64,000 nt of DNA from Burkholderiales bacterium (lineage in GTDB: Bacteria > Pseudomonadota > Gammaproteobacteria > Burkholderiales > Casimicrobiaceae): the NCBI GenBank assembly GCA_016790165.1, contig JAEUPL010000033.1, positions 62,001-126,000 of the forward strand, in the 5' to 3' direction. Position 1 is the first letter of the stretch, and each line of letters starts with the position of its first letter. The position numbers and the translations under genes were made by a program. Positions 34,321-44,270 of this stretch are shown here, one piece after another. The notes under the pieces were generated by a model that did not search any database, had not been told where the DNA came from, and worked only from the letters and a program-made list of their open reading frames with translations.

Positions 34321-35364
34321 GTGCACGTAATACGAAACTTCTGGCGTGGCGCGCGGACGGCTGCCGACACTCGCCATGCCCCCGCGACCGACGACTCGGT
34401 CCGGATCAGTGAAGTCGGCCCCCGCGACGGCCTGCAAGCGATCAAGGCCACCATGGCGACGGCGCATAAGTGCGCCTGGATCGATGCGCTGTACGCTGCG
34501 GGCCTGCGCGAAATCGAAGTCGCCTCGTTCGTGCCGCCGCGCCGCTTGCCGCAGATGGCGGACGCGGCCGAGGTCGTGCGCCACGCGCTCACCTGTCCCG
34601 GTCTGACCGTGATGGCGCTGGTGCCCAATGCGCAGGGCGCCCGCGCCGCACTCGCTGCGGGCGTACACAAGATCACGATCCCGGTGTCGGCCAGCGAAGC
34701 GCACTCAATCGCGAATGTGCGAAAAACACCCACGCAGATGGTCGATGAGGTGCGGGCGATCGTGCAGCTGCGCAATGAGGTTGCGCCGACCGTTCAGATC
34801 GAGGCCGGTATCTCCACCGCGTTCGGGTGCACCTTGCAGGGCGACGTGCCGGAGGACGACGTGATCCGCCTCGCGGTGGCGGTGATTGCGGCCGGCGCCG
34901 ACGAGTCCGGGTTGTCCGATACCACCGGGATGGCCAACCCAGCGCAAACGCGCCGATTGTTCCAGCGTGTGCATAGCGAAATCGGTGACCACACCGGCGC
35001 GGCACACATGCACAACACACGCGGGCTGGGGCTTGCCAACTGCCTCGCCGCGTACGAAGCGGGCGTGCGAACCTTCGACAGTTCATTGGCCGGGCTGGGC
35101 GGCTGTCCCTACGCGCCCGGCGCCTCAGGCAACGTGGTCAGCGAAGACCTGGTGTTCATGTTCGAAGCGATGGGTGTTGCCACCGGCATAGATATCGACC
35201 GGTTGATCGCTGCCCGCGCTCCACTGCGTGCAGGATTGCCCGGCGAGGCGTTGTACGGCATGGTGGCGGAAGCCGGGCTGCCGAAGGGATGGCGGAACGC
35301 TGCTACGGGGCAGGGCAAAGCCATGGCGCCCGCCGTGACTGAGTCGGGTGCGAAATATGGTTGA
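34321..35364 (+). CDS. HMG-CoA-lyase-type enzyme (DRE-TIM family)
   Basis: 347 aa from GTG 34321. The fold opens with V-R-I-S-E-V-G-P-R-D-G-L-Q (E31), and the lyase signature G-L-G-G-C-P-Y-A-P-G-A-S-G-N holds the catalytic Cys262; HMHNTRGLGLANCL supplies the metal-binding histidines. It cleaves a 3-hydroxy-3-methylglutaryl-type CoA ester to acetyl-CoA and an oxo-acid. Relatives act on citramalyl-CoA or similar branched acids, so the exact substrate is open. The start is uncertain: the GTG has no ribosome-binding site, and a reading from 34207 would run through the operator. The stop overlaps the CoA transferase start by 8 nt. Confidence 0.85.
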   Translation: MHVIRNFWRGARTAADTRHAPATDDSVRISEVGPRDGLQAIKATMATAHKCAWIDALYAAGLREIEVASFVPPRRLPQMADAAEVVRHALTCPGLTVMALVPNAQGARAALAAGVHKITIPVSASEAHSIANVRKTPTQMVDEVRAIVQLRNEVAPTVQIEAGISTAFGCTLQGDVPEDDVIRLAVAVIAAGADESGLSDTTGMANPAQTRRLFQRVHSEIGDHTGAAHMHNTRGLGLANCLAAYEAGVRTFDSSLAGLGGCPYAPGASGNVVSEDLVFMFEAMGVATGIDIDRLIAARAPLRAGLPGEALYGMVAEAGLPKGWRNAATGQGKAMAPAVTESGAKYG

Positions 35365-36577
35365 CCCGCAAGAACACCGCACCATCCCGCCGTCGTCGTT
35401 GCCGTACGCGGGGATTCGTGTCGTCGAATTCACGCACATGGTGATGGGGCCAACCTGCGGCATGGTGCTTGCCGATCTGGGTGCGGAGGTCATCAAGGTC
35501 GAGCCGGTGACGGGTGACAACACGCGACGGTTGATCGGTTCTGGCGCCGGCTTTTTCCCGATGTTCAACCGCAACAAAAAGAGCATCGCACTGGACCTGC
35601 AGTCGGAGACCGGTCGTGCGCTGGCGCTGCGGCTGATTGCGACCGCAGATATCGTCAGCGAAAACTTCAAGCCCGGCACCATGAAGAAGTTGGGGCTTGA
35701 CTATGCGACGCTGGCGGCGCGCGATCCGCGGCTGATCTACGTGAGCCACAAAGGCTTCCTGCCAGGGCCGTATGAACACCGCACGGCGCTGGACGAGGTG
35801 GTGCAGATGATGGGCGGGCTCGCCTACATGACCGGGCGCCCTGGCGACCCGCTGCGCGCGGGTACCAGCGTGAACGACATCATGGGTGGCATGTTCGGCG
35901 CCATCGGGGCGATGGCGGCGCTGGCGGCACGCGCGAAAACGGGTCGCGGGCAGGAGGTGCAGAGTGCACTGTTCGAGAACAACGTGCTGCTCGTCGCGCA
36001 GCACATGATGCAGTACACCGTGACGGGGCGCGCCGCCGCACCGATGCCCGCGCGGATCTCGGCATGGGCGATCTACGACGTATTTACGGCCAAAGACGGA
36101 GAGCAGATTTTTCTCGCGGTCGTCAGTGATACGCAGTGGGTCCTCTTTTGTGACGCACTGACATTTGCCGATCTCAAAGCCGACCCCCGACTTGCGACCA
36201 ACAACGACCGTGTCAACGCACGCGACTGGATGGTGCCGCTGCTCCGGGAGCGTCTCGTTGGACATACCGCAGCCGAGCTGGCCGACGTCTTTGAGCGGCA
36301 CGGGTTGCCGTTCGCGCTGATCACCCGCCCGGAGCAACTGCTCGACGACCCACACCTGAACGCGACGGGTGCTTTGGCGCCAATGCAGCTGCCCGATGGC
36401 CGCGACGCGCGAGGCGTGCTGCTCCCGCTCACGCTGGATGGCGCGCGACCGGGCGTGTACGCCAACCCACCCAAGCTGGGCGAACACACCATCCCATTGC
36501 TGCGCGAGCTCGGTTGCACCGACGCCGAGATTCGAGCTCTGGCGGAAAACAATATTGTTGGAGGTATGACCCCATGA
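35357..36577 (+). CDS. CaiB/BaiF-family (class III) CoA transferase
   Basis: 406 aa from ATG 35357. The opening GIRVVEFTHMVMGPTCGMVLADLGAEVIKVEP and F-N-R-N-K-K-S-I-A-L-D-L are standard for the family. The expected catalytic Asp is in H-R-T-A-L-D-E-V-V-Q-M near residue 145. These enzymes move CoA from an acyl-CoA to a free acid. Its position after the lyase suggests that it activates the acid that the lyase then splits. It overlaps the upstream gene by 8 nt and the downstream receptor by 4 nt, so the three are translated as one unit. Confidence 0.88.
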   Translation: MVDPQEHRTIPPSSLPYAGIRVVEFTHMVMGPTCGMVLADLGAEVIKVEPVTGDNTRRLIGSGAGFFPMFNRNKKSIALDLQSETGRALALRLIATADIVSENFKPGTMKKLGLDYATLAARDPRLIYVSHKGFLPGPYEHRTALDEVVQMMGGLAYMTGRPGDPLRAGTSVNDIMGGMFGAIGAMAALAARAKTGRGQEVQSALFENNVLLVAQHMMQYTVTGRAAAPMPARISAWAIYDVFTAKDGEQIFLAVVSDTQWVLFCDALTFADLKADPRLATNNDRVNARDWMVPLLRERLVGHTAAELADVFERHGLPFALITRPEQLLDDPHLNATGALAPMQLPDGRDARGVLLPLTLDGARPGVYANPPKLGEHTIPLLRELGCTDAEIRALAENNIVGGMTP

Positions 36578-37560
36578 CGTTTCGGCACAGACTCAGGCAC
36601 TTCATGACAACCGCGATTGCTTTCGGCGCGTTGTGCAGCACGGCGGCGTTCGCGCAATGGCCCGCCAAACCCATTCGAATCATCGTTCCGTTTCCGCCAG
36701 GTGGCCCGACGGACATCACCGCGCGCGTGGTGGGGCAGGCGATTGGGGAATCGCTGAAGACCTCGGTGGTGGTCGACAACAAGGCCGGCGCCCACGGTTT
36801 TATCGGCGTCTCGGAAGCCGCCAAATCGGCACCGGACGGCTATACGCTGATGATGGCGAGCATCGGTACCATGGGGATCAACCCGCGCTTGCACGAGAAG
36901 ATTCCGTACGATGCCAATCGCGACTTCGCACCGGTCTCGCTGGTGGTCACCGTGCCCATCGTTGTCGTCGCAAACCCCAATGTGCTGCCGGTCAAGGATG
37001 TGCCCTCGCTCGTGGCGTATCTAAAAGCCAATCCGGGCAAGGTGAATTTCGCCTCCGCCGGCAATGGCGGTTCGTCACACTTGGTACCGGAATACTTCAA
37101 GTACCGCACCGACACCCAGATGACGCACGTGCCGTACAAGGGCTCCGGTCCCGCGATTGCTGACGTTGTGGCCGGGCAGGTGCAATTGATGTTTGATACC
37201 TTGCTGACCAGCACGCCCCATGTGAAAAGCGGCCGCGTCAAGGTGCTCGGCGTCACCACCGCGCAGAGGCTGCCGGAGTACCCGGACGTGCCGACGGTCG
37301 CCGAAGCACTGAACCTCAAGGACTTCGATGCGTCGTCGTGGTACGCGCTCTATGCGCCAGCCGGTACGCCGCCCGAGATCGTGGCAAAGCTGTCGGCAGA
37401 AGTCGACGCTGCGCTGAAAAAGCCGGCAGTGGCCAAACGGCTCACGGATCTCGGCGCACAGCCCGTCGGCGGCGCACCGGAAAAGCTCGCCGCGTTCCAG
37501 CGTGCGGAGCAGGAGAAATGGGGCAAGGTGATCCAGATTGCGAAGGTGAAGGCGGAGTGA
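36574..37560 (+). CDS. Bug/TctC-family periplasmic solute receptor
   Basis: 328 aa from ATG 36574 with an ideal GGAGGT ribosome-binding site 8 bases upstream. Signal peptide (AIAFGALCSTAAFAQ) and the Bug signature WPAKPIRIIVPFPPGGPTDI (P-P-G-G-x-x-D) are clear; GYTLMMASIGTMGINP and V-P-Y-K-G-S-G-P are the ligand-cleft motifs. Bug proteins bind carboxylates. No TctA/TctB membrane genes lie nearby, as is common for the many orphan Bug genes of Burkholderiales. It probably binds the acid handled by the lyase and CoA transferase. Confidence 0.88.
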   Translation: MTFRHRLRHFMTTAIAFGALCSTAAFAQWPAKPIRIIVPFPPGGPTDITARVVGQAIGESLKTSVVVDNKAGAHGFIGVSEAAKSAPDGYTLMMASIGTMGINPRLHEKIPYDANRDFAPVSLVVTVPIVVVANPNVLPVKDVPSLVAYLKANPGKVNFASAGNGGSSHLVPEYFKYRTDTQMTHVPYKGSGPAIADVVAGQVQLMFDTLLTSTPHVKSGRVKVLGVTTAQRLPEYPDVPTVAEALNLKDFDASSWYALYAPAGTPPEIVAKLSAEVDAALKKPAVAKRLTDLGAQPVGGAPEKLAAFQRAEQEKWGKVIQIAKVKAE

Positions 37561-37578
37561 CTGGTCGGAAGCGCGAGC

Positions 37579-39888
37579 TCACTCCGCCGCCCGGCCTACG
37601 TACTGAAAATCCACTTTCGCATTCTCGGGGTTGACCGCGGCAATCTTCACTCGCACGCGTTCGCCGAGGGCCAGCGTGAATCCGCTGCGCTGGCCGATGA
37701 GCGTGACCTTGTCGCGGCCGAGTTCGTAGTAATCGCGCGGCAGCGTGGTGGCGTGGATCAGGCCGTCAGCGAAGGTCTCGTCAAGGGTGACGAAGGCGCC
37801 AAAGGGCACTACGCCCGACACCGTGCCATTGAAATCTTCCCCAAGATGCGCCTCGAGGTACTTTGACTTCAGGAACTGGGTGACTTCGCGAGAGGCGATA
37901 TCGGCGCGGCGCTCGTTGCCACTGCAAATGTCGCCAAGCTGCTCCCAGTCTTCGTTCGAATACTTCTTGCCTGCCAGCACGGCTTTGATGCCACGATGCA
38001 CCAGCAGATCGGGGTAGCGCCTGATTGGTGACGTGAAATGGGCGTAGTGGTCGTAGGCGAGGCCGAAGTGCCCCGCGTTGTGCGGCGTGTAGATCGCCTG
38101 CGGCAACGAGCGCAGCAGGACGCTATGCAGCGCCGGGGCGTCAATGCGGTCGCGCGTCTGCTCAATCAGCAGCGCATAGTCCTTCGGTGTGGGCTGTTCG
38201 CCGCCACCCAAAGTGAGGCCACGCAGCGAAAGCGTTTCGCGCAATGCTGCGAGTTTTTCCGGCAGCGGAACGTCGTGCACGCGGTAAAGCAACGGTTGCT
38301 TGGCACGGGCGAGGAACTGCGCCGTGCAGACGTTCGCCGCCAGCATCATTTCTTCGATCAACTTGTGCGCATCGTTGCGCACGGCCGGGCGGATGCTGGC
38401 GACGCTGCCGTCGTCGTTGAACGAGAAGACGGCTTCTTGCCCTTCAAAGTCCAGCGCGCCGCGGCGTTCGCGTACCTCACGGAAAAGCTTGTAAAGCGTG
38501 TGCAGCGTTTTCAGCGAGGCGTCGATGCTGCCCGCTTTCGGTTTTGCCGTTTCGAGCGAGGGCAACTGCGCGGCGACTTCAGTGTAGGTGAGCCGTGCTT
38601 TTGAATTCATCACGGCGGCGTAGAACTCAAAGCCGGTGATGTGCCCGGCGGCGCTGACCTTCATGTCGCACACCATGCATAGCCGGTCCACGTTGGGCCG
38701 CAGGCTGCAAAGCTCATTGGACAGCGCTTCGGGCAACATTGGAATGACGCGACGCGGGAAGTACACGCTGGTCGTGCGTTCGCGCGCATCAGCGTCGAGC
38801 GCCATCTTCGGCTTCACGTAATGCGAGACATCAGCGATGGCAACGACCAGCCGGTAACCGCGACCGGACTTCTCTGCATAAACCGCGTCGTCGAAATCCT
38901 TCGCCGTTTCGCCGTCAATCGTCACCAACGACATGTCGCGCAGGTCAACTCGTCCCCTGCGGTCCGCCGCCGTGACCTTGTCTCCGTAGGCTGCCGCTTC
39001 CTGGAGCGTCTCGCGCGAGAAGACGTACGGCAAATTGTGTTTGCGGATCGCGATTTCGAGTTCGATGTCGGAGGAGTCTTCGTCGCCGATCACCTCCACC
39101 ACTTCACCTGTCGCGTCGTCGTAGGGCGTCGGTTGACGGGTGATCTCGACCACCACAATCTGGTTCACTGTGGCGGTGCTCAGCTTGTTGCGCGGGATCA
39201 CGATGTCCTGGTTGATGCGTCGTTCCGAGGCCACCAGAAACCACACGCCGTCCTTGCTGCGCAACTTTCCAACCACCCGGTGGTTGGCCCGCTGCAGGAT
39301 GCTGACGATTTCGCCGGTCGTCTTGCCGTCGCGCGTGCTGCCCGTGGTTTGCACGGCCACACGGTCGCCGTGCAACACGGCACGCATCGCGTCTTCGGTC
39401 AGAAAGATGTCATCGCCGCCCTGATCAAGCTTGACGAAGCCATAGCCGTCGGCGTGGCCGATGATGGTGCCGACCAGTGCGTCGGGGGGGAGGGTGGGGC
39501 CCGACGGCGCAGGCTTTGCCACGGGCGAAGTGACGGGTCTGTGCTTCGTCTTTCCCGCTGCCGCCGCTTTGGCGCCTGACGATGCGCGGACCGCTGGCGG
39601 CCTCTTTCCCGGTGCGATGGGCGTTGCCTCCGCGGACGCGCGTTTTGTCGGAGACTTCACTCTGGCGCTGGCGGCGGGCGCGTTGTTGGGCGGCGATTTC
39701 TTGACCGCCGATGCCGTGATCACCGCAGACGCCGCCACCTTTGACAAGTTGATTCGACCCGCCATAGCCGGCGTGGCGACTGCCTTGCGTGCCTTGCTGG
39801 CTGCCCGTTCGCGCTGCTTCTTTTGTTCGTCGGCGGCTGGTGGTTTGGTGGTTGCTGCGGATTGTTTTGCGGATTTTTTCTGAATCAA
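37579..39888 (-). CDS. rnr: RNase R, 3'-5' exoribonuclease
   Basis: About 769 aa if read from TTG 39888. Order of domains: a ~130-residue Lys/Ala/Pro-rich N-terminal tail, cold-shock RNA-binding domain (LVGTIIGHADGYGFVKLD, from ~136), RNB catalytic domain with V-T-I-D-G-E-T-A-K-D-F-D-D-A-V (metal-binding Asp cluster, near 326), and a C-terminal S1 domain (FNGTVSGVVPFGAFVTLDETFADGLIH). It degrades structured RNA. The basic tail is N-terminal here, whereas E. coli RNase R has a Lys-rich C-terminus; here the protein stops soon after S1. The start is not certain: ATG 39765 (MAGRINLSKV) is an alternative. The open frame upstream to 39999 is the complement of a tRNA gene. Confidence 0.88.
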   Translation of the reverse strand: MIQKKSAKQSAATTKPPAADEQKKQRERAASKARKAVATPAMAGRINLSKVAASAVITASAVKKSPPNNAPAASARVKSPTKRASAEATPIAPGKRPPAVRASSGAKAAAAGKTKHRPVTSPVAKPAPSGPTLPPDALVGTIIGHADGYGFVKLDQGGDDIFLTEDAMRAVLHGDRVAVQTTGSTRDGKTTGEIVSILQRANHRVVGKLRSKDGVWFLVASERRINQDIVIPRNKLSTATVNQIVVVEITRQPTPYDDATGEVVEVIGDEDSSDIELEIAIRKHNLPYVFSRETLQEAAAYGDKVTAADRRGRVDLRDMSLVTIDGETAKDFDDAVYAEKSGRGYRLVVAIADVSHYVKPKMALDADARERTTSVYFPRRVIPMLPEALSNELCSLRPNVDRLCMVCDMKVSAAGHITGFEFYAAVMNSKARLTYTEVAAQLPSLETAKPKAGSIDASLKTLHTLYKLFREVRERRGALDFEGQEAVFSFNDDGSVASIRPAVRNDAHKLIEEMMLAANVCTAQFLARAKQPLLYRVHDVPLPEKLAALRETLSLRGLTLGGGEQPTPKDYALLIEQTRDRIDAPALHSVLLRSLPQAIYTPHNAGHFGLAYDHYAHFTSPIRRYPDLLVHRGIKAVLAGKKYSNEDWEQLGDICSGNERRADIASREVTQFLKSKYLEAHLGEDFNGTVSGVVPFGAFVTLDETFADGLIHATTLPRDYYELGRDKVTLIGQRSGFTLALGERVRVKIAAVNPENAKVDFQYVGRAAE

Positions 39889-39896
39889 TCTATAAT
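39867..39896 (+). promoter_or_regulatory. Sigma-70 promoter of the tRNA-Leu gene
   Basis: A perfect TATAAT at 39891-39896 with TTGCGG at 39867-39872 (18-base spacer). The transcription start would fall near 39903, about 11 bases before the mature tRNA. It overlaps the 5' end of rnr on the other strand. Confidence 0.7.
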
Positions 39897-39913
39897 CTCG
39901 GTTTGCCTGAGAT

Positions 39914-39998
<85 letters not shown>

Positions 39999-40093
39999 CC
40001 TACCGCTGATCACGCGGTGGTTGATCGGCAAAAACCAAGGCCGAGACTCCAAGCCGGAGTGTACTGGCATATCGAACCAAGGATATGCATCGC

Positions 40094-40124
40094 AAAAACC
40101 GACGCAGGTCGGTTTTTTGTTTTT
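40094..40124 (+). terminator. Intrinsic terminator downstream of tRNA-Leu
   Basis: AAAACCGAC (40095-40103), loop GCAG, GTCGGTTTT (40108-40116), then TTGTTTTT: a 9-bp stem with a T-rich tail. It ends the tRNA transcript after a ~95-base 3' trailer. The trailer itself (39999-40093) shows no further tRNA or gene. Confidence 0.85.
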
Positions 40125-40195
40125 CGCGCTGGCGATCGTCGGAGGCGGCGTGAATTGCTGCCACAATGCGGGCAACGCCACTTCGGGAGCCCATC

Positions 40196-40723
40196 GTGAA
40201 TGCGTCCACATTCCTCGCTTCTCAATTTGAATTCAAGGCGTGGGCAAACGAAGAACTGGTTTCCGCGTTACGTCACCTGGATGGCGAGAAACACGGGGCT
40301 GAGCGACACACGTCCATCCGGCTGCTCAATCACATTTATGTGGTTGACCGGATTTTCGCCGGGCACTTGACGGGCACCGCGCACGGATTCACCGCGACGA
40401 ACACTGCGGAGACGCCGACGCTCGACGGTCTTGCCGTGTCGCTGGCCGAGTCGGACGCATGGTACGTCAACCACGTTCCGACGTTGTCGCCCGCGATGCT
40501 CGACGCCGGGCTCGACTTCACCTTCACCGATGGTCAGCATGGCCGCATGACGCGCGGCGAGATGCTGTCGCACGTGCTAGCGCATGGTGGATACCATCGC
40601 GGCGCGATCGGCCGCATCCTGGCGCAAACGGGCATGGCGCCGCCGCGCGAGATCTACACCCGGTTCCTGCATGAGCGCGAGCCGGTACGGCGGTTGACCA
40701 CCCGGGCTGCCGCAGGTGGGTAG
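40196..40723 (+). CDS. DinB-family putative metal-dependent hydrolase
   Basis: 175 aa from GTG 40196, preceded by a GGGAG ribosome-binding site at good distance. It is the four-helix DinB/YfiT fold: LASQFEFKAWANEELVSAL opens helix 1, and the metal-binding histidine triad is supplied by L-L-N-H-I-Y-V-V-D (first His) and H-V-L-A-H-G-G-Y-H-R-G (H-x3-H). Related thiol transferases and hydrolases use this site; the substrate is unknown. The start at 40166 lacks a ribosome-binding site. The end overlaps the DUF1697 gene by 8 nt. Confidence 0.85.
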   Translation: MNASTFLASQFEFKAWANEELVSALRHLDGEKHGAERHTSIRLLNHIYVVDRIFAGHLTGTAHGFTATNTAETPTLDGLAVSLAESDAWYVNHVPTLSPAMLDAGLDFTFTDGQHGRMTRGEMLSHVLAHGGYHRGAIGRILAQTGMAPPREIYTRFLHEREPVRRLTTRAAAGG

Positions 40724-41246
40724 ATTCGTTGTCCTCCTGCGCGGCGTGAACGTCGGTCGAGCGAAACGGGTGCCGATGGCGGCATGGAAGGCGCAGCTTG
40801 CCCGGATTGGTTTCAACGATGTGACGACGGTGCTTAACAGCGGTAACGCCGTGTTCAGCAGCAAAGCCCGTTCGACCGCTCCCTTGGCGCAGGCGATTCG
40901 CGACGCGCTCCTGGGCGAGATGGGCGTAGATGTGTCGGTGATCGTCAAGTCGTCGGCCGAGCTGTCAGCCATTGCCAAAGAGAATCCTTGGGCCAGGGTT
41001 GCCGGCGATCCATCGCGTCTCCTGGTTGCATTTGCAGGCACGGCGGAGGACTTGCTGGGACTGGCGCCGGTCGCCGAGTTCGTGCAGCCGACGGAGCGTT
41101 GGCAACTTGGCTCGCACGCGGCGTACCTCTGGTGCGCCGGTGGCATCCTTGATAGCCAGGCGGGTGATGCCTTGCTCGGCAAGCTTGGCCGCAACGTGAC
41201 AACGCGCAACTGGGCGACGGTGCAGAAGCTGGTCGCGCTGCTGTAG
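40716..41246 (+). CDS. DUF1697 family protein
   Basis: 176 aa from the GTG at 40716. The opening [19 protein letters not shown], the block [18 protein letters not shown] and the ending [15 protein letters not shown] are the DUF1697 signature (L-L-R-G-x-N-V-G, Y/V-x-x-S-G-N, R-N-x-x-T). Cytoplasmic; function unknown. The GTG start overlaps the DinB stop, so the two are probably translated together. Confidence 0.88.
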   Translation: MGRFVVLLRGVNVGRAKRVPMAAWKAQLARIGFNDVTTVLNSGNAVFSSKARSTAPLAQAIRDALLGEMGVDVSVIVKSSAELSAIAKENPWARVAGDPSRLLVAFAGTAEDLLGLAPVAEFVQPTERWQLGSHAAYLWCAGGILDSQAGDALLGKLGRNVTTRNWATVQKLVALL

Positions 41247-41344
41247 GTACCGTTCGTGTCGAGAGACTAGTGCCTGAGCTCCGACTCGCGCGATAATTGC
41301 CGGTTGCCCGCGCGTCCGGCGCGGGAGCGGTTTTCAGGCGACGA

Positions 41345-44206
41345 ATGGACCTTCTCCGGGTGCGCGGCGCGCGCACGCACAACCTCAAGAACATCAATCT
41401 CGATATCCCGAAGCACAAGCTGGTGGTCATCACCGGACTGTCCGGATCGGGCAAGAGTTCGCTCGCCTTCGACACGCTGTACGCCGAAGGGCAACGCCGC
41501 TACGTCGAGTCGCTTTCGGCGTATGCACGGCAATTCCTGCAGATGATGGACAAGCCGGATGTCGATTTGATCGAGGGGCTAGCGCCGGCGATCGCGATCG
41601 AGCAGAAAGCAACCAGTCACAATCCGCGCTCGACCGTTGGTACCGTCACCGAGATTCACGACTACCTGCGCCTGCTCTACGCCCGTGTGGGCGACCCGTA
41701 TTGCCCGAACCACCCCGAAATCATGCTCTCGGCGCAGACCATCTCGCAGATGGTGGACAGCGTGCTGGCGCGGCCTGCCGAGGCGCGCATCATGCTACTA
41801 GCGCCGTTGGTCACCGACCGCAAGGGCGAGCATGTGGAACTATTCATCGAGCTCAAGGCCAAGGGTTTCACCCGTGTCCGCGTCGACGGCGAGGTGGTCG
41901 AGCTCGATCCGACGCCGAAGCTTGCGAAGAATCACAAGCACACGATTGAGGTCGTCATTGACCGGCTGAAAGTGCGGCCGGACGCCAAACAGCGGCTTGC
42001 AGAGTCGTTTGAGACTGCGTGCCGTATGGGCAATGGCCGGGCGATCGTTGTGTCGATGGACGACGATCAGGCGGAGCCGCAACTGTTTTCATCGAAATTT
42101 GCGTGCCCGATCTGCGACTACTCTCTCGCCGAGCTCGAACCGCGGCTGTTCTCGTTCAACTCGCCCATGGGCGCTTGCCCGACCTGCGATGGCCTCGGCG
42201 AAATCGACGAATTCGAGCCCGGCCGCATCGTCGCGCACCCAGAGCTTTCGCTTGCAAGCGGAGCGATCAAGGGCTGGGACCGGCGCACCATTTTCTATTT
42301 TCAAATGCTGCAGGGGCTTGCCGCGCACTACGGCTTTGACCTTGAAACGCCCTTTGCGGAACTGCCCGAGGAGGCGCGCCAGGCTGTGGTTTACGGTAGC
42401 GGCGACGAGATCATCGAATTCGATTACGTCAGCGAAAAGGGTGTCCTGCAGAAGCGAAGGCACCCGTTTGAGGGCGTGCTGCCAAACTTTCGCCGTCGTT
42501 ACCGCGAGACCGAGTCGGGCGCGGTGCGCGAGGAGCTGTCCAAGTACATGAGCCGGCGCGACTGCCCGGATTGCCACGGCGCGCGGCTGCGCCGCGAAGC
42601 GCGCTTCGTGAAGGTCGGGCCGGGCAAACAGAGCCGCGCCATCTATGAGGTGAGCGGTCTGCCGCTCCATGAGACGGCGAAATTCTTCGAGTCGCTGCAG
42701 CTCGACGGCAGCAAGCGCCAGATTGCCGAGCGGATCGTGTGGGAAATTCGCAATCGGGTGGGCTTCCTGAACAACGTCGGCCTCGACTACCTGTCGCTGG
42801 ATCGCAGCGCGGAAACGCTGTCGGGCGGCGAAGCGCAGCGCATCCGCCTCGCTTCGCAAATTGGCTCGGGGTTGACTGGCGTGATGTATGTGCTCGACGA
42901 ACCGTCGATCGGGCTGCACCAGCGTGACAATGATCGCCTGCTGGTGACGCTCAAGCATTTGCGAGACCTTGGCAACACGGTGATCGTGGTCGAGCACGAC
43001 GAAGACGCGATCATGAGCGCTGATTACGTCGTCGATCTCGGCCCCGCAGCCGGCGTGCACGGGGGCGAAGTGGTGGCACACGGCAAACCGGCCGACATCC
43101 GCAAGAGCAAGGCCTCCTTAACTGGACTCTATCTCTCCGGGCAGAAGGAAATAGCGATCCCGGCTACACGCACACAACCCGATAGTATGCGGATGATCAA
43201 CGTGCGTGGCGCGCGTGGAAACAACCTGAAGCGCGTCGACGTGAGCTTTCCGGTGGGGCTATTCACTTGCGTGACGGGTGTGTCCGGCTCCGGCAAATCC
43301 ACACTGGTGAATGACACGCTGTATCGCGCGGCAGCGAGGAAGATCTACGGTAGTCTGGAGGATCCCGCGCCGCACGACGGCATCGACGGGCTTGAGCGTT
43401 TTGACAAGGTCATCAGCGTTGACCAAAGCCCTATCGGGCGCACGCCACGCTCCAACCCGGCCACCTATACCGGCCTGTTCACTCCGATCCGCGACCTCTT
43501 CGCGCAGACACCCCAAGCGCGTGAACGTGGCTACGAGCCGGGCCGCTTCTCGTTCAACGTCAAGGGTGGGCGCTGTGAGGCCTGCGAGGGCGACGGTGTG
43601 ATCAAAGTAGAGATGCATTTTCTGCCCGACGTGTACGTCGCATGCGACGTCTGTCACGGCAAGCGCTATAACCGTGAAACGCTGGACATCCAGTATCGCG
43701 GCAAGAGCATCTCGCAAGTGCTCGATATGACAGTCGAAGAGGCATGCGAATTCTTCTCGCCTGTGCCCGCGATAGCGACGAAAGTCAATCTGCTCAACGA
43801 AGTGGGGCTAGGTTACATCCGGCTCGGACAGGCCGCGACCACGCTATCGGGTGGCGAGGCCCAGCGCGTGAAGCTTGCACTGGAATTGTCGAAGCGGGAC
43901 ACCGGCAACACGCTGTATATCCTTGACGAACCGACGACCGGACTGCACTTCGCCGACATCGATCTTCTTCTAAAGGTTCTGTACCGGCTGCGCGATCATG
44001 GCAACACCGTGGTCGTGATCGAACACAATCTTGACGTCATCAAGACAGCTGACTGGTTGATCGACATGGGACCGGAGGGCGGCGGCGGTGGCGGCACAGT
44101 CGTGGCGGAGGGAGCGCCGGAGACGGTCTGTGGTGCAAACGTCGCGCCTAATTCGCACACCGTGAAGTTTCTGGCGCCGATGCTCAAGAAAGCAAAGCGC
44201 AAATAG
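41345..44206 (+). CDS. uvrA: UvrA, excinuclease ABC subunit A
   Basis: 953 aa from ATG 41345 ([17 protein letters not shown]). It is the damage-recognition ATPase of nucleotide excision repair. Two ABC modules: Walker [10 protein letters not shown] at residue 31 and GVSGSGKST at residue 645; signatures [12 protein letters not shown] and [12 protein letters not shown]; Walker [11 protein letters not shown] and [10 protein letters not shown]. Zinc modules C-P-I-C...C-P-T-C (first) and C-E-A-C...C-D-V-C (second) are intact. The opening 16 codons from 41297 are outside the family. No lexA box was recognised upstream. Confidence 0.96.
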   Translation: MDLLRVRGARTHNLKNINLDIPKHKLVVITGLSGSGKSSLAFDTLYAEGQRRYVESLSAYARQFLQMMDKPDVDLIEGLAPAIAIEQKATSHNPRSTVGTVTEIHDYLRLLYARVGDPYCPNHPEIMLSAQTISQMVDSVLARPAEARIMLLAPLVTDRKGEHVELFIELKAKGFTRVRVDGEVVELDPTPKLAKNHKHTIEVVIDRLKVRPDAKQRLAESFETACRMGNGRAIVVSMDDDQAEPQLFSSKFACPICDYSLAELEPRLFSFNSPMGACPTCDGLGEIDEFEPGRIVAHPELSLASGAIKGWDRRTIFYFQMLQGLAAHYGFDLETPFAELPEEARQAVVYGSGDEIIEFDYVSEKGVLQKRRHPFEGVLPNFRRRYRETESGAVREELSKYMSRRDCPDCHGARLRREARFVKVGPGKQSRAIYEVSGLPLHETAKFFESLQLDGSKRQIAERIVWEIRNRVGFLNNVGLDYLSLDRSAETLSGGEAQRIRLASQIGSGLTGVMYVLDEPSIGLHQRDNDRLLVTLKHLRDLGNTVIVVEHDEDAIMSADYVVDLGPAAGVHGGEVVAHGKPADIRKSKASLTGLYLSGQKEIAIPATRTQPDSMRMINVRGARGNNLKRVDVSFPVGLFTCVTGVSGSGKSTLVNDTLYRAAARKIYGSLEDPAPHDGIDGLERFDKVISVDQSPIGRTPRSNPATYTGLFTPIRDLFAQTPQARERGYEPGRFSFNVKGGRCEACEGDGVIKVEMHFLPDVYVACDVCHGKRYNRETLDIQYRGKSISQVLDMTVEEACEFFSPVPAIATKVNLLNEVGLGYIRLGQAATTLSGGEAQRVKLALELSKRDTGNTLYILDEPTTGLHFADIDLLLKVLYRLRDHGNTVVVIEHNLDVIKTADWLIDMGPEGGGGGGTVVAEGAPETVCGANVAPNSHTVKFLAPMLKKAKRK

Positions 44207-44270
44207 CAGCGCTGCCGCCATTCCGGCGTAGAGGGATTGACGGCAGTCGTGCGCGCGAACGGCGCGATGC

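Noticed and set aside
35303-36487. Minus-strand open frame of 394 codons across the CoA transferase
   Set aside because: His/Arg/Gln-rich shadow with no motif; the plus strand carries an intact CaiB-family enzyme with overlapping operon neighbours.
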